Assembly: GCA_949775045.1 (NCBI GenBank)
Contig: OX459097.1
Span: forward strand, 19,317,177-19,381,176
Direction of reading: 5' to 3'
DNA from: Metridium senile
Taxonomy: Eukaryota; Cnidaria; Anthozoa; Actiniaria; Metridiidae
DNA length: 64,000 nt
Under the pieces are notes generated by a model that ran no database searches, had not been told where the DNA came from, and saw nothing but the letters and a program-made list of their open reading frames with translations. Shown in pieces: positions 54,170 through 64,000 of this stretch. The position numbers and the translations under genes were made by a program. Numbering within the stretch: the first letter of the stretch is position 1; every line of letters begins with the position of its first letter.

Positions 54170-55397
54170 AACTTTGGAGGATATATAAACATCCTTGGAA
54201 GCGTTCCTCCTGAAACAACATCGCGTTGTTGTCTGAGGTCTCCATGGTGACAAACTCATTCTCGTTTCGTCAAGCAGGTTTGAGGTAATCACATGCAGAG
54301 ATCCTTCTAGGAACAGGGCCTGCAAAGGATGCTAGTGTCCCGAACAGACAAGGATGTTCCGAGTCAAGGACGACATCAGTATCTCGAGTCATTTTAAGAT
54401 TCAGGATCTTGCGAAAGCCCTTCCAGACACGTGGTTGAAAAGTGGTATCATATTTGAAGAGCGGATCTAGGGGCGTTTCCCCGTAGATCGTAGATTATTG
54501 GTCTACCGTTAACAAAATCATTCTACCTGATCTGGAAGGGTTTTCGCGGGATCCGGGGGAACTCAGCAACGGGCGGCATCGGACACGCTCCACGTGATCC
54601 TATACGTTTTCTTCAAGTTTGCTATCTAAAGAATGTGTCTGTGCAAAAAAAAAAATTTGAAGGATTCTAGCTTTGTTTGCTGTAGGATTGACTTTGTGGG
54701 TTACTACTATATTCAGAGTTCGACGACCAAACAAAACAAAACTCACCTGAACAACTGGACAGATTTTAGGTATTAAAATACTTTATATGTACGAGAATCT
54801 ATCCAGGCAAAATTCATGTATCCTCCTTCACATTGCAATAGAAATGTTTTGTATAGATGTTCACTTGGAAAATTTAGTTCGCAAAAAACTTCAAAACAGT
54901 TCGAGTGAATCGAGCCTTCTCATTGGATATGAAGGATCACCTTTCAAGATGGCGCAGGGAACTGTGAAGGGGACAATTGGACAGCGTTGTCTAGCTAGGG
55001 ATGGAGTAATTAGTCTTAAATATTATACAATTTAATTTGAATTTTTCTTGTTAGTTGTTTTATTCAAGCATTTCTAAGCTATCTATCTAGTCTTACTTTA
55101 CAATTATTATAGGTAGCCTGTACTAGAAAGCATCCTTTAACACTAATCATTGTAATAAAATAAAATACACAAATGAATTTGAATTTATTCACACATTTAA
55201 CAATGCTAATAAAGAAAATACAATATGAATAATTTATAGAAGGAATATATATATATAAATAAAAATAAAAATAGAAATACATATATACGTTGTGAAAAAG
55301 CACAATAGTGTGTTTGATAACTTTCGAATCAACAACCACCCAATTTAGTTCTAAATAAAACGATTGATTGATTGGCAACAGCCTATGCCACAAAGAT
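54170..55397. other. Convergent intergenic region NUBPL / IFI44-like
   Basis: Contains the 3' ends of two genes facing each other and AT-rich sequence (tatatata near 55245). Nothing else is recognised. Confidence 0.5.
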
Positions 55398-58300
55398 CTA
55401 CATTTTATTTTCAATGTGACCTTGACATGAATACAACATCTGACGCATGGCGTACAGCAGCAAGATATCCATATGGTCGTCGAGTTCCAACTCTTTGCTG
55501 TAGTTCTTCACAGGAAATATCTGGTTTTCTGGAAGCCCCATCAATTTTTTCCCGACCTTCGCCACAGTATCACGGATTTTCGTGCTCTTGTAGACATTCG
55601 TTACATCGTTGGACACTTCTGCACATGCCTGGTCGATGTGGGAAAGTAGTATGTATGTAGGAATATCTATTGAAAATTGGAACAATATATAAGGAGTGTG
55701 ATTTGTAGGTATTCTAGAAATTATTGATCTTCTATAGGAGACAATCGTAAGCAAATAAACGAACACATAAACCAATAGATAATCCTAAATAACAATTACA
55801 ATAATATTTTCCACAGCAGATCCACATGCATAGTGTTGCTCACACTCACCACCTCTACATTAGATATTTTTTATACATCACTCCTCACGTTGATTTTTGC
55901 TGAGGGAGAAAAAACCGGAATACCCGGAGAAAAAACCCTCGTGGCATTGAAGAGATCAACACACACTGACCAAACAAACTCAATCCACATATTATCCGGT
56001 GCCCGAGCTGGTAATGGGGCCCAGTTCACAGCAGTGAAAGGTCGGTGCGCTCTTCACACGGCAAACAATGCAGCCCGATTTAACCACCCAAATAAATTAA
56101 AAAACAAATAAAAAGAAACGTACCCTAACACATTCTTGCGTGCTCAAAATTTGAACGACTAAACGATAGAATAAATGACCTAAAAATTAATACACCCTTC
56201 CATAACAGGTTTGTGGTCCTGGTATTTGGTATTTGTTCAGCTTGTACATTGATTGACAGACAAGTGATTAAATATAGATAAGCAGGACTTACTCCTTGAA
56301 ATAAGGCTTTCTCTCAAGTTACGCAGTTTATTCCACATATTTGTGCTCATGTAGTCGACTTTGTTAGCATCGACAACAATAGCAACACAATGAGCGTTGT
56401 CTGCTAGAGTTGGATTTTGCACATAACCAGGCGAATCTTTGGTAAAATCTTCACCGCTTAAAAACTAAAAATATAAAAGACAACAGTTCCCAGGTGATTT
56501 CGCGCGCGCACTTCCGGTTAGTATAAGCCAATCAGAAGCATTTATGTCACATCGCAAACAGTTCCAAGATGGCGTCGTTCGAGAGAGTTGTTTCCCTAGT
56601 TAACACTGGATAAATGCATCCTTAAAATAACTTTACATTAAAAAGTTATATGTTACTTCGATAATAAAAGTTCACTGCTGCGTTATCAGGGATAAAAAAG
56701 AATAAAAACAAGTCGCAAATGCCGAAAAGTAACTGAAATGGTTTTTGTCTCGAGGCGCCATGTTGAAACTATTGTTATGACAAACAATCCTTTGCGCGCT
56801 TCGAAGCGAGATTACCTGGTGAGAAGCTAAGAAGAAATAATAGAAAAAGTTATTCAATATTAAAAATCCATTGTTTGAAAACATTTGCACGTGATAACCG
56901 CTATTCGGTTTTCGTTGAATAGAGTGCATGTATCCATGGCATATTGAACAAAACTAAGACCCCGTTTACACGGATCCGGATACTTTTGAAACCGCACACT
57001 TTTTGATGCGAATCGGTCTATCGTCCACACGAATCAAGTGAATCCGGTCACCGAAACCGCATACTTTTACTTGAATCCTCCGGATACGCGGATTCGTGTG
57101 GACGCAAATATTTCTATGCGGTTTCAGCCGGATCGGATTCGTGTAGACGAGGCCTAAATGTTTACTGTATGACCCTATTTTCTCGCTCAAGCGCACCTAA
57201 TAAAAAAACATGCAGACACGTCACGTAATGGGGGCCGAACGTGTTTTGTTGAGAGGGCAGTAAAAAGCCGTCGGGCTCAAAAAGGTGTTCGGACCCGCTT
57301 GCAAAAAAGTAAAAAAATAAAGGGTTATATGATAAAATGCTTATTGACTGAGTTAGGTCAGGCCGGACGGAAAAATATTTGGTTCTTGGTCAATTTTACG
57401 GACCTCGCTGCGCTCGTTCCGTACGGCATAATCCCAAGCCAAATATTTTCCCATCCGGCCATCCCACTCAGTCAATAAGTAACCGTAACTAATGTATCCT
57501 TCATTGAAATGTTTATTGTGTGGTTCATGCATGAGTGAATTCTTACTTAGACACTGACTAAATCGATCCTAAAAAAGCTAATCATTTAAATGACTAAATC
57601 CTATAAATACTATTTGTTTGGTAGATTTATGATGGGCACTCTATGGAACGAATATTTGCCTAGACTACAATTGCCCTATTTCAACATGACGTCACGTGTT
57701 AGCTTACATGGACAAGAATCGCTTTGGCCAATACCAAATTGAGTAGAAGACTGGGTATTGTTTGTTATTACTTAATGTAATTAAGAAATGAATCTCATGA
57801 TATAAAAGAACAGATCAAGATATATAAATAAAGATTCCTCAGATTTGGTGCTTTTGGTTGGATATTGAGTGAGTTACAGCCATTCAAAACTGCTCAAAAT
57901 TAGGAGGTACAGGCGTCCTTCCAAAGCATACATTTCCTTCTATTTTTAGGTCTTTTTATAAGGCTGTATCTTGGTCAGAATACAACGAAATGCAACCAAA
58001 CTCAAATGTAGGATCAATCTCTTATTCTTCAAGAGTTCTAGACAGTATAATACTATACATATTTTAAGCTCAGCAATTGCAGTTATTTTCATTTGTAATA
58101 TTTTGATATAATTTTGTCCCCTCTGGCGACCATGAGCCTTAGTGTGTAAACAATCGATTGTTTTTTGTTTTGATGTGATGTCAGAATGAAATTAATAGGG
58201 CGATTTGGACAACCTTTTTGAAATAGACGTAGACTGACCTTGTGCTTGTTTGGTACATGACCTTCTACTGCTTTAATTAGGTTCCTTATGTCAGACTGAG

Positions 58301-61300
58301 TGGTATTCTCGTCAAGGCCCATGGTGTCACAAATCCTCCATGGTAAGGGAGAGGCGTTGGGATGTGGCTTGATTTCATAGATATGATACTATAACGATAT
58401 TAATGATGATGAATCTAAGTGTAATTATAATAGTTATGCTAATGATGATAGTAAAATAATGGGCAGGATATTATGGTAGCCCATAAGGGTCACGGCAAAA
58501 CAAAGTCTCATGGTACAACTCCCAGTACTCACGGCACAACTCCCAAAACTCACGGCACAACTCCCAGAACTCACGGCACAACTCCCTGAACTCACAGCAT
58601 AACTCCCAAAACTCACGGCACAACTCCCAGAACTCACGGCACAGCTCCCAGACCTCACGGCACAACACCCAAAACTCACGGCACAACTCCCAGACCTCAC
58701 GGCACAACTCCCAAAACTCACGGCACAACTCCCAGAACTCACGGCACAACTCCCTGAACTCACAGCATAACTTCCAGAACTCACGGCACAACTCCCAGAC
58801 CTCACAGCACAACTCCAACAAGGCACAACTCCCAAAACTCACGGCACAACCACCAACGCTCTGATATTGAATATAATTGAAATGTGAATCACTATATTTA
58901 CTTACCTCTTTGGTCAAGCTTTGTGCAGTTTCACCAGCATCAGATTTACCACTGACAATCCGGTTTACAAATAAACTATTCACACTGTTATAAAAACTTG
59001 ATTTGCCTGATCCAATCTGTCCAGTAAGAAGGATGTTGAAGAACGGGATTTCAGTGTGGCTTTCTCGATTAAATATGCTGTTGTAAGCTCGGCAACAGCA
59101 ACAGGTCTGATCGGTGTCATCAGTGGGAGTAGCTGGAGCGAATTCTTCTACGCAGCATTTGAGCTCATCTCTTACACTGCAAGAATATAACACATACAGA
59201 TGTGTGTTGTGATTCAGTGGGTGGCATGGGTGGCCTAGCGGTGAGAGTGCTGGCCTTTCAACGCTGTGGTCCATTTTCGAGTCCCGGCTCGGGCATGGAT
59301 TATATGTGAGTTGAGTTTGTTTGATGTGTTCTTCTCTCCTATGCCACGAGGCTAGGTTTTTCTCCTGGTTATCTTGTTTTCCCCCTCCGCAAAAATGAAC
59401 ATGTGAGCCGAGTTGTGTGCCAAAAAAATAAACGTTTTTGTTAAACATTGGCGGATACACCCTTTCTGAGAAACTTTGTCACTTGTGAAGTGAAAAGCCT
59501 ACAAGCTAGTAGCGCTGGCGATTATGAGTTACCTATGTATACTATATTAGAACGCAGGGATTTCATATCCACATTGCTGCACTTGTCAATATGTTATTGA
59601 CAAATGTTCGTTCTGACTTTTCAAACATGTACAAGAAAGGCGTTCCGAATGCCCATTTAGTTTCTGAACTGATCCATGATCCTTTGCACCACTAGCTTGT
59701 GTGAAAGGGTGTATATAGATACTAACTTTATTTACAAATGATCTAAAAAAATGTTTTTAAAATTGCTAGCAAGTAACCATTTCATTATCAATACCTTGTA
59801 TCCCATCCTCTAGTTTGTCGCCATGGCTCGTCAGTCACTAAAACAATCGATAACGTAAAAACAGTAATTATGGAGTAACTCTACGTACAGGGGGATTATA
59901 TGGACGTATGTCTGTGTGCATCCTTTGTGCACTCGGTAAACCCTGCTTGACAAAGAGTAATATATATGTATTATCTTCCTCTATACATCCTTCCCATAAT
60001 TTGGGACGCCATTTTGAATTAATTACTGGTGACGTCAAACGTGGAAAAGTCAGCATATGGCATGTATATTTCTCTGTACTTTCAACTTAGCGCTTCAGGT
60101 CCTGCAGGTATATATATATGCGATATTTAAAGAAGATTTTGATGACATTCTTTAGATAAGACCTTTAATTTGTTTAATTCAAAATGTTAACACGTATTTT
60201 TATAGAACGCCATGAATTGGCCGCAAATAAAGACGATTCTCTAGCGGCTCCAGCCGATCCGAGCTGTACACGTGAAGGTAATTTACTGCTTTCACTTTCC
60301 AAATATAATGACTATTTTCTTTTGTTTTCTTGAGCTAACATGCGAAGATATTCCTGGCTCCGTGCCAGCTGCAAAGCCGAAAAATACAAGACAATCGAGC
60401 TCTGCTTTATGTAAAAATATTGGGGGCTGAAGAGAAATGCCCCTGGAATCTAAGAACTTATATCTAGCTAGGAAAACCAGTGAACAGTGGGAATATTTAT
60501 TACTAATTTGAAGCTTTTCCAGCGAAAGATGCGTTATATTTTAGCTAATAAGAGTTTTTCTGTTTGTTTTGGAATGTATTTTAAGTATATTATTATTTTT
60601 TAGTATAAACAATTCTGTGGAGACATTGCATATATAATGCAATCGATATTGAGGTCAGAAATCATATCACAACTGAATATGGACATAATTCCAGCGCTAT
60701 TCTTTCAATGTACAAGTTTTTACACTGTTTTTGTTTCTTTGTCAAAAGTACATATGCAAACTCTCATTTTACATCATGAGTTAGAATAAAAATCAAAGGC
60801 GATGTTTCAATGTATGCCCGTGATCTGAATTTATCAGTGTGTTCAAGCTCAAGAAAACTGCTGCCTTGATATCAAAACCAGACTTTACAATCGCTTTACA
60901 TTATACTAAATGAAGATAAAAAAATTACACTAACAGAGAGTAGCACTAATAAGGGACGGATCGACCATTAGCTGGTTGAGGAGGGGGGCAAATACCAAAA
61001 AAAATTCGAGCACAGCCTTAACGAGAAAAAAAAAAATTCGAGCACAGCAAATATTCTGCACATACATAGAGTGGGAAAGAAATATCGTGCAAAAAAAAAT
61101 TGCCCAACGCCCCCCCCCCCCCCCCTCAAAAATGGTCTAATGGTCCGTCCCTTAACTGATGAAAAGATAGTTTGATTTGCTTGTACTTTTCTAGCTTTGT
61201 TATAATATTCATTGAGCCCGGAATATCGTCGCTTGTGTTAGAAAACAAAAGAAAACAGTCATTATATTAAGAGAGTGAAAGCTGTCAAATTACCTTCACA

Positions 61301-62027
61301 TGTGCAGCTCTCACTATATGTGGCCGATTCATGGCGATATGAAAATACTTATATAAGGGTCTCCCAGGGTTTTTTTGGGAACAGGGGAACAGTGTAAATT
61401 TAGCAATGGGGACAAGGGAACAAAGCAAAAGAAAATATAGGGAACAAGGGAACACGAAATATAGGGGAACAGGGGAACATGGTGAAATTTTGGATGGGAA
61501 CAAGGGAACAAAACGAAAATTTTGAAGGGAACATGGGAACACGGACCCCCCTGGGAGACCCTCGTATATATTAGATTTGGAACTTAAACTATTTAAAGTT
61601 AAAGGTTTAATCTAAAGAGTTTCTTTAAAAGGTTCTTTAAATTATACCGTATATATGTATAAACCTGCAGAACCTGAAGCGCTGAGTTAAAAGTAAAAAA
61701 AGCCACGGGCAGACCTATCCACTTTTGACGTCACAAGAAATTAATGCAAAATGGCGTCCCGAATTATGAGAAGGGTGTATACAAGAAGAGGAATGAAAAA
61801 AAAAACAGCACGGAGCTGCTCGACCTCGTCCATTTCTTTGGACGATTTAACTAACTTCAAACCGGTTTTAAACCCATTTTTTAAATAAAGTATACGTAGA
61901 TTTGGGTCTCATGCCTTTTCTCTTGTTACTTACTTGTAGGCTCTGGCTCAGGGGCAGGCTCAGGCTTAGGTTCAAGCCAAGTCGTTATGGCGCCGCCTAG
62001 GCTTTGTTTCGATTCTGCAGCACCCAT
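55398..62027 (-). CDS. IFI44-like GTPase-fold protein (6 coding exons, 332 aa)
   Basis: Family of interferon-induced protein 44, cytoplasmic P-loop proteins with a dynamin-like G domain; in vertebrates tied to antiviral responses, function here unknown. Minus-strand coding exons 62027-61934, 59837-59795, 59176-58906, 58388-58239, 56464-56293 and 55666-55398 total 999 bases with matching phases. N-terminus MGAAESKQS is a possible N-myristoylation signal, followed by a Pro/Glu repeat (EPKPEPAPEPEP). Then DEPWRQ, a CCCC run (about 71-74), FFNILLTGQIGSGKSSF (P-loop, 98-105), ICDTMGLDE (switch II DxxG), CVAIVVDANKVD, ILLSHID (like the THVD of IFI44) and the C-terminal ILLLYAMRQML helix. There is no TLDc domain, unlike many relatives. 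A 5' untranslated exon with donor gtaagt probably lies just upstream of 62459, and an acceptor (ttttttag) sits directly before the start codon. Confidence 0.88.
55805..56090 (-). repeat. Diverged SINE, antisense
   Basis: Matches the antisense SINE pattern: ctcacactcaccacctctac, then gctgagggagaaaa, ctcgtggcattgaagaga, aaacaaactcaatccacata. IFI44-like intron 5. Confidence 0.6.
56957..57168. mobile_element. Palindromic MITE (cccgtttacacggatccgg / ggattcgtgtagacgagg ends)
   Basis: Inverted pairs include ccgtttacacggatccgg versus ccggatcggattcgtgtaga and cgtccacacgaatcaag versus ggattcgtgtggacg. IFI44-like intron 4. Confidence 0.65.
57176..57480. repeat. Dispersed repeat shared with 24250-24430
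   Basis: Carries ttctcgctcaagcgcaccta, cacgtaatgggggccgaacg and gagttaggtcaggccggacg; its right part (ccaagccaaatattttccca...) is inverted relative to the left. Confidence 0.6.
58497..58850. repeat. 21-bp minisatellite (ggcacaactcccagaactcac)n
   Basis: About 16 units of 21 bases in IFI44-like intron 3. Because the unit is a multiple of three, long CREFWEL / AVSSGSC frames run through it, but phases show that exon 59176-58906 splices directly to 58388-58239. Confidence 0.95.
59218..59440 (+). repeat. tRNA-derived SINE, full length
   Basis: The head has an A box (tggcctagcgg) and a B-box-like ttttcgagtccc about 35 bases later. Body: gtgagttgagtttgtttgat, gccacgaggctaggtttttc, cctccgcaaaaatgaacatg. 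Tail: gagccgagttgtgtgcc then aaaaaaa. Same family as 36335-36614, 55805-56090, and fragments at 1-560 and 17600-17735. Confidence 0.8.
59453..59717. mobile_element. MITE-like repeat (tacacccttt ends), shared with 40620-40890
   Basis: Starts gatacaccctttctgag and ends gaaagggtgtata. The body (gaagtgaaaagcctacaagc, ggcgttccgaatgc, gaactgatccatgatccttt) is about 85-90% identical by eye to 40620-40890. Lies in the IFI44-like gene between its second and third coding exons. Confidence 0.75.
60950..61155. mobile_element. Palindromic element (aagggacggatcgaccattag ends)
   Basis: Left taagggacggatcgaccatta and right ctaatggtccgtccctta are inverted; two ttcgagcacagc blocks and a poly-C run lie inside. 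It sits in the spacer of the large inverted duplication. Confidence 0.75.
61370..61548. repeat. Minisatellite (ggggaacaagggaac)n
   Basis: Degenerate gggaacaggggaac and gggaacaagggaac units alternating with AT-rich spacers, bounded by inverted gggtctccc-ggg / cccccctgggagaccc ends, so possibly a small element with a repetitive core. Confidence 0.7.
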
Positions 62028-62458
62028 TCTAAAAAAGGTAAGAAAATAATTGAGAAAATGTAACTGATTTGTTTTTACCTGTGGTAAGCATATTTTTGAT
62101 AATCATGTTACCACGTACAACGGAGTTTGAATGAATTCCTTGTACGAAATCTAGCATTGCAAATCTTAACCCACAATATTCTACTGAATATCCTTGTACA
62201 ATATTTTACACTTGCTAACTGAGCTTATTATAACAGAAACATCCTATATAATTTCAGCTTGTGCTGAAGTACTTTGGAAATGCTTTAAGCTAATGTCAGC
62301 CTCTAATATCTAGCTCCGTTTAAAAATATAGCTAGACATCAGAGTGTCTCAAGATAGGTAATACAAGACGCCTTCTATACATACTCAGTACATCAGAATT
62401 CCACGTAACCACCAAATAATCAAATATACATTTTTGAACCAAGGAGACTTACATTCTG

Positions 62459-62700
62459 CTTGAATCTTCTTTGAATCTGTCTTGGTGAATATTCCTACAA
62501 AGAATATATTCTTAAATGGATTTAGTTGGCTTCAGTCGAAACAACTAGTGACTCCAGAACTAGAGTCGGAGAGAATGTCACTTGGTAACAGTAATTCTTA
62601 GAAGACATAAATCCAAAAATGCCTTAGAAGTAGACTTCGCGGAAATATCAGCTACAACGAATGTTTACAGACAGCTTGAACAATAGATAATTCCAGGGAA
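62459..62700 (-). promoter_or_regulatory. Probable 5' UTR exon and promoter of the IFI44-like gene
   Basis: On the minus strand, sequence ending gattcaagcagaat is followed by a consensus donor gtaagtctc (62458-62450). Together with the acceptor just before the ATG it suggests a non-coding first exon. No TATA box is visible. Confidence 0.5.
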
Positions 62701-64000
62701 CCAATGAAATGTCGATATTCGTGTACAAGGGTCAGCTTCTCGGAAAAGCTGCAATTACTTGACGCTGATTGGATGCTCGTTTGACCCGACGCAAAGCCTG
62801 ACAAATAAACAAATCGTGCTGAACCCGTATCATGTTAATGTGAAAATACGTATATGTATAAATGTTCATGTTTTGTATATGTTTTGTTTTCTGTTGAAAA
62901 CACAGTGCTGAAACAAAGGACTATTCAAAACAGCTATGGAAATCGTATATCTTTCAGTGTCAACATTGAGCGAATGATTATATATCCGGTCTGACTTTTC
63001 AGAAGGGGACATTGGGGTTTGCGGTATTGCGGTATTGGCCATTTTTTAATGCGATATTGCGGTAAAAGGAAATTTTTTTTCGCGGTAATGCGGGATTTAG
63101 GATACCTGCGTTATACGATATTTATTCTTTTTTTAAGCGGTATTTCGGTGAAATAAGCAAAATCAAGCGGTAATGAGAAATTTTAGAATTCCTGTGGTGT
63201 TTGTTTTTGTATTTTTTTTTTGGTACGTATGGACGGTGAAAAAAACGAAAACGTTTTATGACCTTTGACTTTGATTAAATGTTGTGCGGTATGTGGTATT
63301 TGCGAATCTTTTTTTTTTTTTTTTGCGGTAATGCGGGATTTTGTTGTTGTTGCGGTATTGTGGGATTTGGAATATGGAAATGGCAACCAATGTGCTTATA
63401 ACCCCTAATTATAAAAACAGACCAATTTCATCAAATTATAGACATCAAGAGAATTATAATATGATATATGTCCCAGGTCATTTGGATAAATATTGGCCGA
63501 GTTATACAGGTTTGAAAGTGCCGTTTTGGAGTTCCTGTGCCAGGTAGCACGTGAGTTGGGAGAACTAGGTCGAGAGTTTTTCCGTGACGTCAAAAATTAG
63601 TCTGAGCTTGCGTATGCGTTCTAAAGCGACTTGTTGATTTTGTCAGACGCAATACAAGTCAAACACAGTTTTAGAAAGTATATTTCAATTTGTATTATAT
63701 ACTTCTTCGTTTATTCTCAAAGTTGATTTTAACAGTTTTACCTGGTAATCTTTGACGTTTTTTTTCGGTGATTCAATCCAGACCCAAACATCCCGGCCAA
63801 GGCGTGGACACAGTAATATTTAAAACTCTAAAATAATATCTAAAATATTCCCAATTGCTTCAAATCAAATTCTGACAACGCTAATTATTTATTTGATCGA
63901 GGCTTATAGATTTCTCCAATTTTTCCCAATTCTAGGGGTTATAAGCACTGCACTTAAAAAAGTGGTTCAATTGCTCATGCATTCATATATTTATTTATTT
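62701..64000. other. Intergenic; gcggtat-rich low complexity
   Basis: 63010-63370 is a degenerate repeat of gcggtattgcggtattgg / gcggtaatgcgggattt with long T runs. The remainder to 64000 is AT-rich and I see no exon. A 46-base ataaccccta / taggggttat pair (63399, 63935) may mark an inverted-repeat element about 550 bases long. Confidence 0.5.

Larger units (their letters stand above)
59965..61810. repeat. Large inverted duplication with exon-like arms
   Basis: The left arm (about 59965-60300) and the right arm (about 61265-61810) are diverged reverse complements. Shared blocks: gggacgccattttg, gacgtcaaacgtgg versus ccacttttgacgtc, cgcttcaggtcctgcaggt versus acctgcagaacctgaagcg, and an exon-like gccatgaattggcc...gtgaaggtaattt. 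Both exon-like segments point toward the centre. The whole structure lies in intron 1 of the IFI44-like gene. Confidence 0.75.

Noticed and set aside
58434..59460. 329- and 133-codon Cys/Glu/Leu repeat proteins
   Set aside because: 21-base minisatellite in an intron; phases show splicing from 58906 to 58388 without it.

Overview
This is eukaryotic nuclear DNA from an animal: AT-rich, with short coding exons, GT-AG introns full of repeats, and several unrelated housekeeping genes in a row. The short-chain (spongin/C4-type) collagen, the IFI44-like GTPase, the animal BUB3 and TMCO1 genes and the many palindromic mobile elements suggest an early-branching invertebrate, with a sponge as first guess and a cnidarian as alternative. 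That is an inference and no species is claimed.

Layout: 1-4560 repeats and palindromic elements; 4561-6901 (+) 3' exons of a short-chain collagen; 8252-18026 (+) BUB3, 10 exons, 330 aa; 20599-25488 (-) MCMBP, 2 exons, 617 aa; 25720-39094 (+) TMCO1, 7 exons, 182 aa, head-to-head with MCMBP. Nested antisense in TMCO1 intron 2 (28958-33260, -) is a 4-exon, 1078-aa F-box protein whose C-terminal half carries the RAG1/Transib-type DDE transposase motifs. Then 41241-41723 (+) an intronless histone H2B with a long acidic tail; 43451-54169 (+) NUBPL, 10 visible exons with one small exon apparently missing; 55398-62027 (-) an IFI44-like GTPase, 6 coding exons, 332 aa. The exon phases of BUB3, MCMBP, TMCO1, the RAG1-like gene and the IFI44-like gene all close to a multiple of three, which supports those models.

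The genes do not form one pathway. Two things stand out. First, the RAG1-like F-box gene is intact, intron-containing and coding throughout; it is either a domesticated transposase or a mobile-element gene. Second, tandem duplications repeatedly include a splice junction: 21 copies of a 41-bp donor-bearing unit at TMCO1 exon 5, three 60-bp copies at BUB3 exon 7, six copies of acceptor plus exon at BUB3 exon 9, and three 92-bp copies at the [16 protein letters not shown] exon. The rest is dominated by palindromic MITE-like elements, two TTAA-flanked elements (one with an empty-site relative in the window), a TA-flanked element inside the BUB3 exon array, and a tRNA-derived SINE family.
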